From Apium graveolens (Eukaryota > Streptophyta > Magnoliopsida > Apiales > Apiaceae), in the NCBI RefSeq assembly GCF_009905375.1, contig NC_133655.1:167858588-167922587 (forward strand): a DNA stretch of 64,000 nucleotides, in the 5' to 3' direction. Position 1 is the stretch's first letter. The number at the start of each line of letters is the position of its first letter. The notes below the pieces were generated by a model that saw nothing but the letters and a program-made list of their open reading frames with translations, searched no databases and had not been told where the DNA came from. Positions 31,129-40,812 of this stretch are shown in pieces. The translations under genes and the position numbers were made by a program.

Positions 31129-32120
31129 CCTACGTGAGAGACGTTTCACAATAACAAATATCAAGTAAGAAGCAAGGACAGAAGATTAAGGAGACCATTT
31201 TAGCACACCACAACGAAGAAGAGGAAGCATATGTTATCTTGTGATTCTTTTATTCGTTGTAACAGTGGATGCTAGTTTTCTTTACTTTGAACCTTAATAC
31301 TCTTGTGACGTACTCTGATTTTATTAAGTATTTTTATTAGTTTATATCGTTGTGTGATTATCATGTTTTCATATAACCTATGGTGACGATGAGTTCTATC
31401 ATGGGCTAATCATGATCATGGGGTCGTAGATGATTTACTATGGATTTCTTTAGTTAATTATTTAATACCTTGGTATGTGATGATTATATAATATCTAGCA
31501 TGGGTTGTGCTTATTCGTCTTATGTGCGTCGCGAACATATAAGATAGCCTGTTAATCTCTTATGAAGAGACAGTGAATCTTGAGATTTAGAACTTGCCAT
31601 GCTAGCATAGGTTCATGTATTGTATTTATGATTAGTGGGTAACTCTAACCGTTGTACTTGCCCTGTGTAATAATAATGAATAACTTGTGCTTAAATCGTT
31701 ATGTTGTCAAATTAGGTAGACATAATTGTGGATGCTTGGTAGAATGGTATTTGTGCAACGAAAGTTGGCTTTTATCAGTTTCGGGTTGTTCGATTAATAT
31801 CATCACCGTTACATGCTAAGGGTAATAACAATAACTATTGAATGAAGTAGTAATGAAGTTATGATCTCATGTGTGTTTAATATTGTTAATTCAAGTGTTA
31901 ATTTAAGTGTTTTATTATCGTAGTTAATAGTAGTTAATAATTAGTTAATCAACCTTAAGTGTTATTGTCTTGACATTGAGATGCAATCATACATTGGTGA
32001 GTAAGTGTTAATTGAACATAATTAGTCAGAGTCTCTATGGGAACGAACTAGAAATTATTCTATATTACTTGCGAACGCGTATACTTGCGTGAATTATTAG
32101 CGCATGCTTTGTGCCTAACA

Positions 32121-32125
32121 CAAGT
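32121..32125. repeat. Right target-site duplication CAAGT (Athila)
   Basis: CAAGT follows the 3' LTR end and equals 20949-20953. After it the solo LTR sequence resumes. Confidence 0.9.
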
Positions 32126-33168
32126 GCTTTGAAGCACGCAACCCTAAACCTTGATTCCAGTTATTGATCTTTGAGCCGTAAGCCTTATTCTTTGTAAACC
32201 ATTGATTGTTGAATACCCAGATACGAACCACAGACATACGATATTATTCCACAAATACATTCAAACTAAATACCAATCACTGAACCAAACTTATTTAACA
32301 TACAAATCTTCATACCTTATATATTAGAAAACTAATCTTCATAACCACGAGACCTTGATTATTCTGTTATCTGATTCTTTTACCGGATGATAGTCAATCT
32401 TTGTTTTACCATGTTGTTCCCTTGTAATGATTGCAAATCAGGTTATGCTTGAAAACCAATGTAGTTTATGATTCTATTTACTATTTTACATTGTTTACTC
32501 TGTTATTATTATAAAATTGTATTATTTTATAAATATAGACCAAATTCGTGGTCAGACCAAATTGGTGGTCATGTTAGGCCAATGCGTTCCTTGGATCCAG
32601 TATTTAGAGCAGAGCTGTGGGCCTTGCTCGGGGTTAGTGTGTGACTGATCAGCAGCCTAACCTTGGTTTTTAAAATAAATATTGAATATCCAATTCTAAT
32701 CATTGCTCATAAAGAAACTTGATCTGTAATCATTTCATTTGATCATTGTTTATTCTCAGTATTGTCACTATGACTTGCTGAGTTACTTAGCTCATTTGTG
32801 CGATTTTGTTTATGTTCTTTTCCAGTTAAGAAGGAACCTGTTGGTAGCGAAGATCCCCAATCAAGTGTGCGAGCTAGGATTCCAGGTTGAGCGGAATAAG
32901 CTAGTTGAATACTTTTGTAATAGTTTAAGTTGGAAGTTTGTAAGAATGTTTATTATTCAGATGTAAGTTTAAATAGTTGGGATTTGGAACGGTTGTAATA
33001 TAAGTGTGTGTTTGTGGCTTGTTTGCATGCTTTAACCTGTTACGATCCATGGATGAAGGTAGGGTCACTGCATATTATTATCATTATTATTATTGTCATA
33101 AGCAGGTATATATATGGTGTGTGTGTTGTGGACCCCAAACTTCTGACCCGGGTTTGGAGGGTGCCACA

Positions 33169-33173
33169 AAGAG
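33169..33173. repeat. Right target-site duplication (AAGAG) of the solo LTR
   Basis: AAGAG follows the LTR end GGGTGCCACA (33168) and pairs with AAGGG at 18600-18604 with one transition. The third ORF of Copia-2 resumes here. Confidence 0.65.
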
Positions 33174-33433
33174 TCTTAACTATTTTCTAAAATAGAGATA
33201 GAGTGCATTTGAGGCCATACTGGATAATGGAGTTTAAGGATGAGAAGAACGCCGAAAGATTCTTCAGATTAGAAGATCAGCTAAAAATTTCTATCTATGA
33301 AACTCTCATGGATATGCAAGAAATATTGGATCGGACTAATGAAGATGAATCTGAATTCTATAGGCAACTTCAACACTTGATTGAAGAGAATAATGAGAGA
33401 ATGGGAAAGAAGTCTATACATTCAAGGAAATAA
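33174..33433 (+). pseudogene. C-terminal end of the Copia-2 third ORF
   Basis: Continuation of the ORF interrupted at 18604. After a stop-containing stretch (TTTTCTAAAATAG, 33182-33194) that corresponds to the TAA region at 43635 in Copia-3, it reads LRPYWIMEFKDEKNAERFFR, LEDQLKISIYETLMDMQEIL, FYRQLQHLIEENNERMGKK and stops at TAA 33431-33433. The match to 43407-43622 (LRPYWLMEFMDDKGVRRFFR, LEDQLSISSNETLLEIQEKL) shows a conserved C-terminal end, mostly helical by its heptad look. Function unknown. Confidence 0.8.
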
Positions 33434-33626
33434 GATAAATTTGCTCAGTCTAAAGGAGCACCTTAAAAATGGCTTGTGAGATTTTCTATGAACCTTCCTC
33501 TGTATAACTTTCAATAATCTGCAGCACTTGTTAATTTTATCTACTATTAATCAGTCTGTATTTATAAGGTGTTTTGTTACCATCAAGTTTCTCTTAATTT
33601 ATACCTACAATTCCAATAGACATAAA

Positions 33627-33637
33627 TTGGGGGAGAT
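33627..33637 (+). other. Polypurine tract of Copia-2
   Basis: TTGGGGGAGAT directly precedes the 3' LTR start TGTTAGG at 33638. The same tract, read on the minus strand, precedes the Copia-3 3' LTR (43203-43213). Confidence 0.88.
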
Positions 33638-33715
33638 TGTTAGGAATATAGCATAGGCTTGATGATTAGTTCACCAAAACACCTTAGTAGATTTAATTTA
33701 GTGTTTTTGTAGCTT

Positions 33716-33745
33716 TCAACGGATGATCACTTTAACATCCGTTGA
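33716..33745. repeat. Perfect 10-bp inverted repeat in Copia-2 LTR
   Basis: TCAACGGATG and CATCCGTTGA with a 10-base loop, about 80 bp into U3. Decayed or variant forms lie at the same place in the LTRs of Copia-1 (2593-2619) and Copia-3 (43050-43076). Confidence 0.8.
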
Positions 33746-33937
33746 GAGTGTAGCTTATATTTTAATAAGTTTTGTAACACATTCCTGCATACTATAATAC
33801 CTTAGAAATCTAGAAGTTGTATGATATTCAAAGTCATGTTGATTACTAGATTGATCTGCAAAATAGGTTGGCTAATTGTACATATTAGATGCCTTGTAAT
33901 TTTGCATAAGTGAAATGGATTTAACTGCTATGAAAGT

Positions 33938-34076
33938 CTTTCAACGGATGATTCTACAAGATTTCAACGAATGATCCAAGTCACATTAAATGGATGATCT
34001 AATGAAGTTTCAACGGATGATCCAACACAATTTCAACGGATGATCCAGTGATGTTTCAACGGATGTTCTACTTCAA
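33938..34076. repeat. ~23-bp tandem array TTTCAACGGATGATCC (6 units)
   Basis: Units begin at about 33938, 33962, 33986, 34008, 34031 and 34054. The third is degenerate (TTAAATGGATGATCTAATG). The motif is the CGACGGAT core with its first CpG changed to CA. The Copia-1 and Copia-3 LTRs carry shorter versions with the original CG. Confidence 0.85.
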
Positions 34077-34085
34077 ATTGCAGTT

Positions 34086-37000
34086 TGTAAGAACCCTGAT
34101 TTTTTTAATATTTTAAAACTTCAGTGAATAGTAACTGAAACTAATTATGTAATACGTATGGAGTTCATCACAAATATAAATAGTGGAATTTTGGAAATCC
34201 GAGATCATATTCTTGTTTATCGAGGAAAATAAGTGAATGTAAAAGCCATCGAAATTCGAAGATTCACGATTATACTACGTGTTTTCGTATCCGTAAGGAA
34301 TGGCGTAGAACCAGGAATACTACATGGAATAAACATTATATCAAGGTGTTTCTATGATCAAGAGAAAGGAATAGAATTGGTTAAAGGATTATAAGCAATA
34401 AAAGAATTCACTACGAAACAAAATGTTATGCAAGTAAACTATCGGAATGGAACGACAATCGCGTGTACGATAAATTATGGAATGAGAAATTAATTCCATG
34501 CAAGTTGGCCATGAAAAACCAAGCTAACTAGTAGTTAGGAGATGTAACTAGGGAATTAGAAGCTAACTAGAATAGTTAGTGGAATCGTAGTAGAATAGTA
34601 AGTGAATAGTAAGTGGGAAACAAGGAAGTACAAGGCCATACCTCCTCATTTCTACTCATCTAAATTGTCAACCAAGCAGTTTTTTTGGCTAATTATTATG
34701 TCCATATATACACACTATCAAACACATCTTATACACTCCCATACTTTAACAAAAAATCAAGCCAAACCCCCCCCACCCCTCTCTTGCTCTCGGCTGCTTC
34801 ATGCAGAAAAGGGGAAGAACTCTCTTCTTCACTTCACTTCTCCATCCTTCCCTCTACTAAATATTCTATAAAAATTCACAAAGCTTCCTTACATCCTAGT
34901 AAAGGTATGTCTATGATTTCATGGCGAAATTCTTAATGGTTTGTGAGAAACAAATTTTTGAAGTTCAAGAACTTTATGGACTGTTTTGACTAACATGGTT
35001 TCTTGGTTTTATTTCTTAAGGATCTAGCCCTTCTAAATGTTTTTCAAGCAAACCAAGCCCTAATAATCTTATTACTAACCCTTCTAGTGCTCAAGAAGGT
35101 ATAACTTCCAACTCTTTAAAGTTTTAAGGGTGGGTTTAAGAGTTATTTTTGATGTAGTGTCAAGATCCAAAAGTTTGTGTATGTGTGAGGTTGTTTTGCT
35201 CATATTTTTGCTAAGTACTTGAGTTTTTGAGTTGTGATGCTTGTATGTGATGCTAGATAAAGTATATAAGGTGTATGTGGGTGGATCCTGAGAAGTAAAA
35301 AGTGTTGTGTTGGTGATAAGTAGTGATTGTGTCAAGAATAAGTAGTAGAAATGGAATGTGGAGCCTATTGCACTAGGTCTGCCTTCTGCAGTGTGTTCGG
35401 CCATGTAAATATTTGAAACTTGTGAGTCACTAGACATGACTGGGTAGATCTTGATTTTTAGTTTTTGTACATGTGTGGATCGTTGCGAGGGGATTTACGG
35501 TTTAGGAGTTATGACCGTTTTAGTGTAGAGCGTTCAACGAAAAGCCAACTGCACATTAGGCCACTTGCACGATGATTTTGAAAGGCTAAAAATGATTTCG
35601 GAATCTTGTAAAAATTATGATAATTAAATAATGCAACAAGGAAGACAGTCCAAAAAGAATTTTAAGAAAATATTAATTTTTCGATTTTATAAAAATGTTT
35701 TAGTGAAGCGAATCGATAATCGCATACTAACTAAGATCGTTGGTTATTGATTTTAGATCGCCAACAAAAGCCCCGAGACCATACCACTCCTAGCACTCGA
35801 GGCAAGTTTACGAAACCCTATCACAAATTATACATGCTATATATACTGTTGTGATATTGATGCCATGATTTACAGTTTAAAAATATATGCTTGTCTGTGA
35901 TATCAATAAATTCAAATTATGCGATTGTTTACGAAAACAAACTTCGTTTTATACGAGTATGAGAAATTGAAACATAATAATATAATACAAGATAGTGGGA
36001 GTCGGAGATATTTTAAATCGATTTAATTCCGGAACGAGCCGGACGTGAAAGATTTCTATTTCAATAAACAAAGTACTTTCGCGTAACATACATATTAAGC
36101 GAACGATTGAGATTTGATTTATAACTATAAGAGATAATCGAATATTCACTCGAGGGTTATCCTATTTGATTATTTATTTATAAGTAATATCTAAAGAGTT
36201 ACTAAAATATCCGGAAAATACTTAAAGAGATATTGAAAAGTTTTTAAATCAATTCACTCTATCTAAAACGTATGTAACCATTCGAAGGATAATTATAAGA
36301 TGTCAAATCTTGTCTTAAGTATTTAATTAAGATTTTTATCAATTCATTGAACCCTTCTTAAAAATATTATGAGACCGTAAATATTTAATATTCTGTACTT
36401 CTAAACATCATTTAAAAATAGACATAGTTCCCAAGGATACTTTCTAGAATATTCAAAATTCTCGGAAGAGATAAATCATCTGAAACTTATCAAAACTTTA
36501 GGAAACTTAGTCTAGAAGCATAAGGGTTTTGCTTCCTCGCTCAATGAAAAAAAAGTGAACAATATATGTAAAACTCTACTACAGTTAAGGGTTTGAAAAT
36601 GATTTTAAATTCAAAACTCCGACAACTCCCAAGGATCAATTGAATTAAAAGTGTTGAATAAATCATCTTATTTAAAGGTCAACTCAGAATGATCTATTCC
36701 TTCGATAAAGGATTTTGTGTAAATGATATAATTGTTTTGGGACTGGAATGTGGCCTGCCCGGCACGGAGATGTATCGGGTAGTGACCAGGCACGGAGTGG
36801 CGCAGTGTACAGTTATATGGTCTCTGTGACCATTGACTTTCGGACTTGCACGGAAATGGGCAACCATCGTTTAAGGTCTTGATAAGCCCAAAGGCGGCTA
36901 GGTTTGTATTCCTTCTACTAGTAGATAAAATTTCGTATTCGGCTGATCACCGGTACATGGTTTATTCCAGTATAGTCCCTTTCCTCCACTTTGGATAAAT

Positions 37001-37712
37001 TGTTGTGAAACCTACAGCAGAAGGCCGATAAGGCTGAGTTTTAAAAAAGGATGTTGATGAATATATATCACATCCATTTGAGAATCTTGGTTCAAGCATC
37101 ATATTGAGATTTTGAGATGAAATGAGTACGAGAATAAACTGATTAAACTGATACATTTAAAGTTGAGTTTATCATAAAATTGACAAGCATATAAACTTTT
37201 AGAAACCTTGAATATACAATGCTAAATGGTTGTTTTTCCCTATTTGATCATATTTATATAATGGATAAGCTGAGCGTTAGTGCTCACTCTTGCTTTTATA
37301 AACATCATATCACAACAGATTACCACCATAGCCCAAACCAGGACGACTGCCTGCAAGCGGGTAGGGGACTCACGTGAGTACCGTAGACTGTTCGTCCGCC
37401 AGCCACCTCAGGTAGACGAGTAGAGATAGTTTCCTTTTGAGTACTTGAACCAAGACTATTTGTGACCCGAGCCAGTCTCATGTAGAGCTGTTCTCGGCGT
37501 TCATCCTTTTGAGATAATTTCCGTTGGTCTGTTATAACTTAAATACTTTAATGTTAATTTAGTAATGTTTCTGAGCATATAACCTGTGTGTGTATGTGTG
37601 AGTTTGGTTAAAAGGTCGAGTAATGATGTGAAAAGAGGATTAATTATTTATTAGACAATATTAAGTGATCGTAACAACCCGAATTCCTGACCTTGAAGTT
37701 GGGGGTGTTACA
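34086..37712 (+). repeat. 5' LTR of Tekay-1 (3,627 bp)
   Basis: It starts TGTAAGAACCCTGATTTTTT after CAGTT and ends TTGGGGGTGTTACA, immediately before the PBS. The length and ends are typical of Tekay/Del LTRs. It shares TGCTCTCGGC (34785-34794) with the family A LTRs but is otherwise only distantly similar. No coding region is credible inside it. Confidence 0.87.
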
Positions 37713-37716
37713 GTAA

Positions 37717-37728
37717 TGGTATCAGAGC
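37717..37728 (+). other. Primer-binding site, tRNA-Met (Tekay-1)
   Basis: TGGTATCAGAGC, four bases after the LTR end GTTACA (37712). Confidence 0.93.
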
Positions 37729-37914
37729 CCTAGGTTATAAGTCTCAGAAACATTAGGGTAAAAAAAATGGTGAATCAACTGAATCAATGAACTAGAACTC
37801 ACATAGAGTTCGTAGTCGGGCTACGAGGGTAGCACTGACATTAAGAACCCTTAGGGGTGATTTAAGTATCCAAGGATAGTAATCCGTGTGTTAAATGACT
37901 TGTAGGAACCCGAT

Positions 37915-38766
37915 ATGACAGACCCTGAGGCTATAGAGGCCTACGAGAGAGAGCATGATGAGGCCCTTTTAGCTGAGACCGAGGTAGCTGACCCTGCCTC
38001 CACTGTGGGCTTGGAGGTATTCGAGTACCCGGAGACTGACCCCGAGGAGGATCCAGAGGAGGACCCCACTGAGCCAGACACTGAGATAGCCCCTCCTGAG
38101 GATATTTCATACGGCAGTACGGAGGTTCCATCTCCAGAGATGATGAGGGTAGATGTGCATCAGAGGTCGATAGAGCATTTGTTAGGTCGGCTCTCAGCAG
38201 CCCAGGCTCGAGTCGCTGAGCTCGAGAACGAGATGGGAGTAGTAGATTTGATAGATAGGATGATAGCTCTGCAGGCCAAAGTCACTACACTGACTGAGGA
38301 GTTAGAGGCGGAGTTAGGGGCAGCCACCCCAGTGAGGACACCCACCCCGCCCCCTGTATCAGTTAGTCCCGCACGGACTGAGACCGACGACGGCATGGAC
38401 CCTATTCTTGACAGTGTGGCAGCAACTCCTGCAGATTCCCCACTTCTACCACCCATACCAGTCATATCCCTAGCAGATCACGATTGGGTGGTAGGTCGCT
38501 ATGCTATTGATCTGACAGCGGCCGAAGACCGTATTGCCGAGCTGAGGGACCAGCTTTCCATCGAGCGACACATGAGGATAGAGGCCCGAGGCAGGCGAGG
38601 ATACCCCAGCGCCCGATGCATGCGCAGGACCATTCGCCACATAGAGCAGAGGACCATCGGTAGGATTCACCGCTTATCCCCACAGCGTGACTCGGTGAGT
38701 AGGCGCGAGGTTATCAGGGTTGTGGTCCACGCTATGAGGCGGATTCGTGATGTTGCTCATGGCTAG
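37915..38766 (+). CDS. Pre-gag ORF of Tekay-1 (283 aa, unknown function)
   Basis: An intact ORF between PBS and gag, from ATG 37915 to TAG 38764-38766, in the element's sense direction. The N-terminus is very acidic (residues 1-75, repeated PEEDP/DPEED blocks). Residues 85-135 look like a coiled coil (LLGRLSAAQARVAELENEM, LQAKVTTLTEELEAELG), followed by a Pro/Thr-rich linker (TPVRTPTPPPVSVSP), a second helical part (AAEDRIAELRDQLSIERHM) and a strongly Arg-rich tail with His (RMRRTIRHIEQ-type composition). The base composition is much richer in GC than the flanks. It is the longest unbroken frame besides RT in this element. Tekay-2 has a counterpart with the same acidic, proline-rich, helical order at 52798-53665. 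I know no family for it. Confidence 0.7.
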   Translation: MTDPEAIEAYEREHDEALLAETEVADPASTVGLEVFEYPETDPEEDPEEDPTEPDTEIAPPEDISYGSTEVPSPEMMRVDVHQRSIEHLLGRLSAAQARVAELENEMGVVDLIDRMIALQAKVTTLTEELEAELGAATPVRTPTPPPVSVSPARTETDDGMDPILDSVAATPADSPLLPPIPVISLADHDWVVGRYAIDLTAAEDRIAELRDQLSIERHMRIEARGRRGYPSARCMRRTIRHIEQRTIGRIHRLSPQRDSVSRREVIRVVVHAMRRIRDVAHG

Positions 38767-39087
38767 TGGACACTGTTAGTAGTTGGTTGTTGTTCCTCAG
38801 CGGTGGTACTTAGTTGTTTTGTGATAGTTATTTTGGTTGTTATCTTTGTAGTGCCATCAGCTAAGGATTATTGTATTAAGGCATATTGTACTTTTATTAT
38901 TCAGTATGTTGTACCCAGACCTGGCATATGGCCAAATTATGTATAATTATCATGTTGATTAGTTGCGATTTCTAGATTATGGTTTAATCTTCTTTCATAC
39001 CTGCATAATTATATACTGTCATAACAAATTAGGAAGCATGGGGATTGGAAAATGAAAACAACCTAAATAAGTTTATGTAACAGGAAA
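38767..39087 (+). other. Non-coding gap between pre-gag ORF and gag
   Basis: 321 AT-rich bases, with no frame or motif I can support. It probably serves as gag leader. Confidence 0.6.
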
Positions 39088-40812
39088 ATGCCGCCAAGGA
39101 GAATAGTAACAAGAACTCACCCGGCTGTATCTAGCGGCCAGGGCAGTAATAATGAACAAGGGCATCGAGCACAGACCCCACCATTAAGAAATAACGAAGA
39201 ACAAAATTAGTATGATGATGAGGACTATGAAGAGTCAGAGGCTGAAGATACTCAGGGGATGGAAGTGCCAGTGAACCCTATGGAGCAGTTTGTAGAATTT
39301 CTAAGGCAAAACATGCAACAGCAACGACCACCCCAGCAACCCCAGCAGGCCATGGATAATGCGTTTAAATCTTTCAAGTCGGTCAAGCCCTCATAGTTTC
39401 ACGGTGTTGCTGACCTAGTTCAGGCCAGGGCTTGGCTGAAAGAGGTAGAAAAGACCTTTGAGCGAATTGGCACTGAGGAAGCCCACAAGACTAATTTTGC
39501 CACTTATCTCTTAAAGGGTGAGGCTAACTATTGGTGGGAAGCCAAGAAAAATATGGATCCCCAAGGGATTGTTACTTGGAAAAGATTCACTGAGTTATTT
39601 TTAAAGAAGTATGTCCCGAAGTTTATGGAGATTCAGATGCAGCGAAAGTTCCTAGAGCTGAAACAAGAAAATATGAACGTAGCGGAATATGAAGCTAAGT
39701 TCACAGAATTGTCGAGGTTTGTGCCACAGCTGGTGAGTACCGAAGAGCAAAAGGCTGAGAGATTTCAACAGGGATTGAAGCAGTGGATTCAGAACAAGCT
39801 GGCAATTCTGGAGATAATTGACTATGCCACCCTAGTGCAGAAGGCCACAATAGCTGAATCAGGGAGTGAAATGATCCAGAAAATGAAGCAAACTAAGAAA
39901 TGAAAGTTTGATGGTCGAAGCAGGAGTGTGGGAGGGGAGAGCTTCCCTAGTAAGTTTTTCAGGGGGACGGCCTCCCAACCCAACCGCAGTACAGGATTCG
40001 GGGGGAGTGTGGCCCGAAGCGGGAACCAAACGGGAATGTCTTATCATAGCCAACCACGACCTCCTCTGCCAGAATGCAAGAGCTGTGGTAAGAGGCATTC
40101 TGGGCAATGTATGCAGAAATCGGTGACATGCTTTAAATGTGGTAAGGTAGGGCACTATGCCACAGCTTGTAACCAGGAAGCGGCTAAGTGTTTTCAGTAC
40201 GGAAAGACAGGACACATGAAGAAGGACTGCCCTGCGGCAGCCCCAGCTAGCTCGAGGGGTAGTATAGCTGCATCTAACAGAGTGCCGACTGCCAAGACCT
40301 TTAATATGACTGTGAAAGATGCCGTAAGGAACACCAATGTTATAGCAGGTACGCTTCTCCTAAACTCCAATCCCGCCAATGTGCTATTTGATTCTGGAGC
40401 TACTAAGTCTTTCGTATCTAAGGAATTTGCTGAAAAATTGGACTTAAAAGTGGAACCTTTGAAAGAATCTTTGCAAGTGGAAATAGCTAATCAAGAGATT
40501 ATCCCTGTAAATCAAGTTTATGCTAACTGCAACCTAGAATTAGGTGGAGTGAGATACCCAATAGATTTAATTTCCTTTCGATTAGGGGAGTTTGATGTGA
40601 TATTAGGAATGGATTGGCTATCTAGAAACCATGCCCAGATTGATTGCGAGGGGAAAAAAGTAAAATTGAAAACTCCTAGTGGTAAGAGTATAATAATTAA
40701 GGGGCAACGGCAAACCAAGAAATTTCTAACTATGGTGCAGACCAAGAGACTTTTAAGGCAAGGATGTGAGGCCTACTTGGCTCACGTGGTGGATAAAACG
40801 AGAAACCCCTGA
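39088..40812 (+). pseudogene. gag: gag and aspartic protease of Tekay-1
   Basis: Starts ATG 39088 (MPPRRIVTRTHP). One frame runs to 40812 with three stops, TAG 39208, TAG 39394 and TGA 39901, each one C-to-T step from Gln or Arg codons. The capsid part reads QARAWLKEVEKTFERIG, LKGEANYWWEAKK and TWKRFTELFLKKYVP (retrotransposon gag family). Three Cys motifs follow: CKSCGKRHSGQC, an intact CCHC knuckle CFKCGKVGHYATAC and a decayed one CFQYGKTGHMKKDC (second Cys to Tyr). The protease has its active site FDSGATKSFVS near 40388 and the later VILGMDWLSRNHA. A one-base frameshift near 40795 separates protease from the RT frame, which opens at 40766. Confidence 0.9.

Larger units (their letters stand above)
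20954..32120 (+). mobile_element. Athila-like Ty3/gypsy element, complete (11,167 bp)
   Basis: Two LTRs (20954-22390 and 30727-32120) enclose a tRNA-Asp PBS, gag, protease, RT, RNase H, integrase, a third ORF and a polypurine tract. Both flanks carry CAAGT (20949-20953 and 32121-32125), a perfect 5-bp target duplication. The TGGCGCCGCTGCCGGGGA-type PBS, Athila-style gag and protease (CDLGASINLMPLS), the GCGCTTTTTGGGAGGCAACCC block after pol and the post-pol ORF all indicate the Athila lineage. The LTRs are clearly similar but differ by many substitutions and an indel of about 40 bp (near 21950-21995, present in the left LTR only), so the insertion is not recent. Gag-pol has several stops and frameshifts. 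Confidence 0.95.
30727..32120 (+). repeat. 3' LTR of the Athila-like element (1,394 bp)
   Basis: It begins TGATAAGTGGTATTTTATAC and ends GCTTTGTGCCTAACA, followed by the target duplication CAAGT. It pairs with 20954-22390. It contains the GC-rich array (30969-31044, two units with C-to-T or G-to-A decay) and the TATA box TATATAAA (31121-31128). Confidence 0.93.
18605..33168 (+). repeat. Solo Ty3 LTR (~3.4 kb) interrupted by an Athila-like element
   Basis: It starts TGTAATATCCGGGATATATC and ends GACCCGGGTTTGGAGGGTGCCACA, both TG..CA bounded. The flanks AAGGG/AAGAG look like a 5-bp target duplication with one mutation. Without the nested element (20954-32120 plus one CAAGT copy) the remaining 18605-20953 and 32126-33168 add up to about 3.4 kb of non-coding sequence with no PBS, gag or pol, so this is one LTR left by LTR-LTR recombination. 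The left part has a very AT-rich simple stretch (about 20100-20380, TTAATTGATTATTTAAT type). The right part has CTTGCTGAGTTACTTAGCTC and a short ATT run near 33074. Orientation is taken from the CCCGGGTTTGG..CCACA 3' end, which resembles the other Ty3 LTR 3' ends here. It sits in the third ORF of Copia-2. Confidence 0.75.
11528..34085 (+). mobile_element. Copia-2: SIRE-like Copia element, 5'-truncated and nested into
   Basis: A plus-strand Copia element of the same family as Copia-1 and Copia-3. It begins mid-integrase at 11528, directly after an LTR terminus. RT/RNase H (12170-13819), a spacer with an internal TATA box, the third ORF (14341-18604 continuing 33174-33433), the polypurine tract (33627-33637) and the first 448 bp of the 3' LTR follow. 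The third ORF is split by the insertion 18605-33168, and the LTR is cut at 34085 by Tekay-1. It has many in-frame stops and frameshifts and cannot be autonomous. Confidence 0.88.
33638..34085 (+). repeat. 3' LTR of Copia-2, first 448 bp (cut by Tekay-1)
   Basis: It begins TGTTAGGAATATAGCATAGG and is homologous to 1712-2722 and 42228-43202. It holds a perfect 10-bp inverted repeat (TCAACGGATG 33716-33725, CATCCGTTGA 33736-33745) and a six-unit 23-bp array (33938-34076). It stops at 34085, where TGTAAGAACCC of Tekay-1 begins. The remaining ~550 bp are not in the window. Confidence 0.85.
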
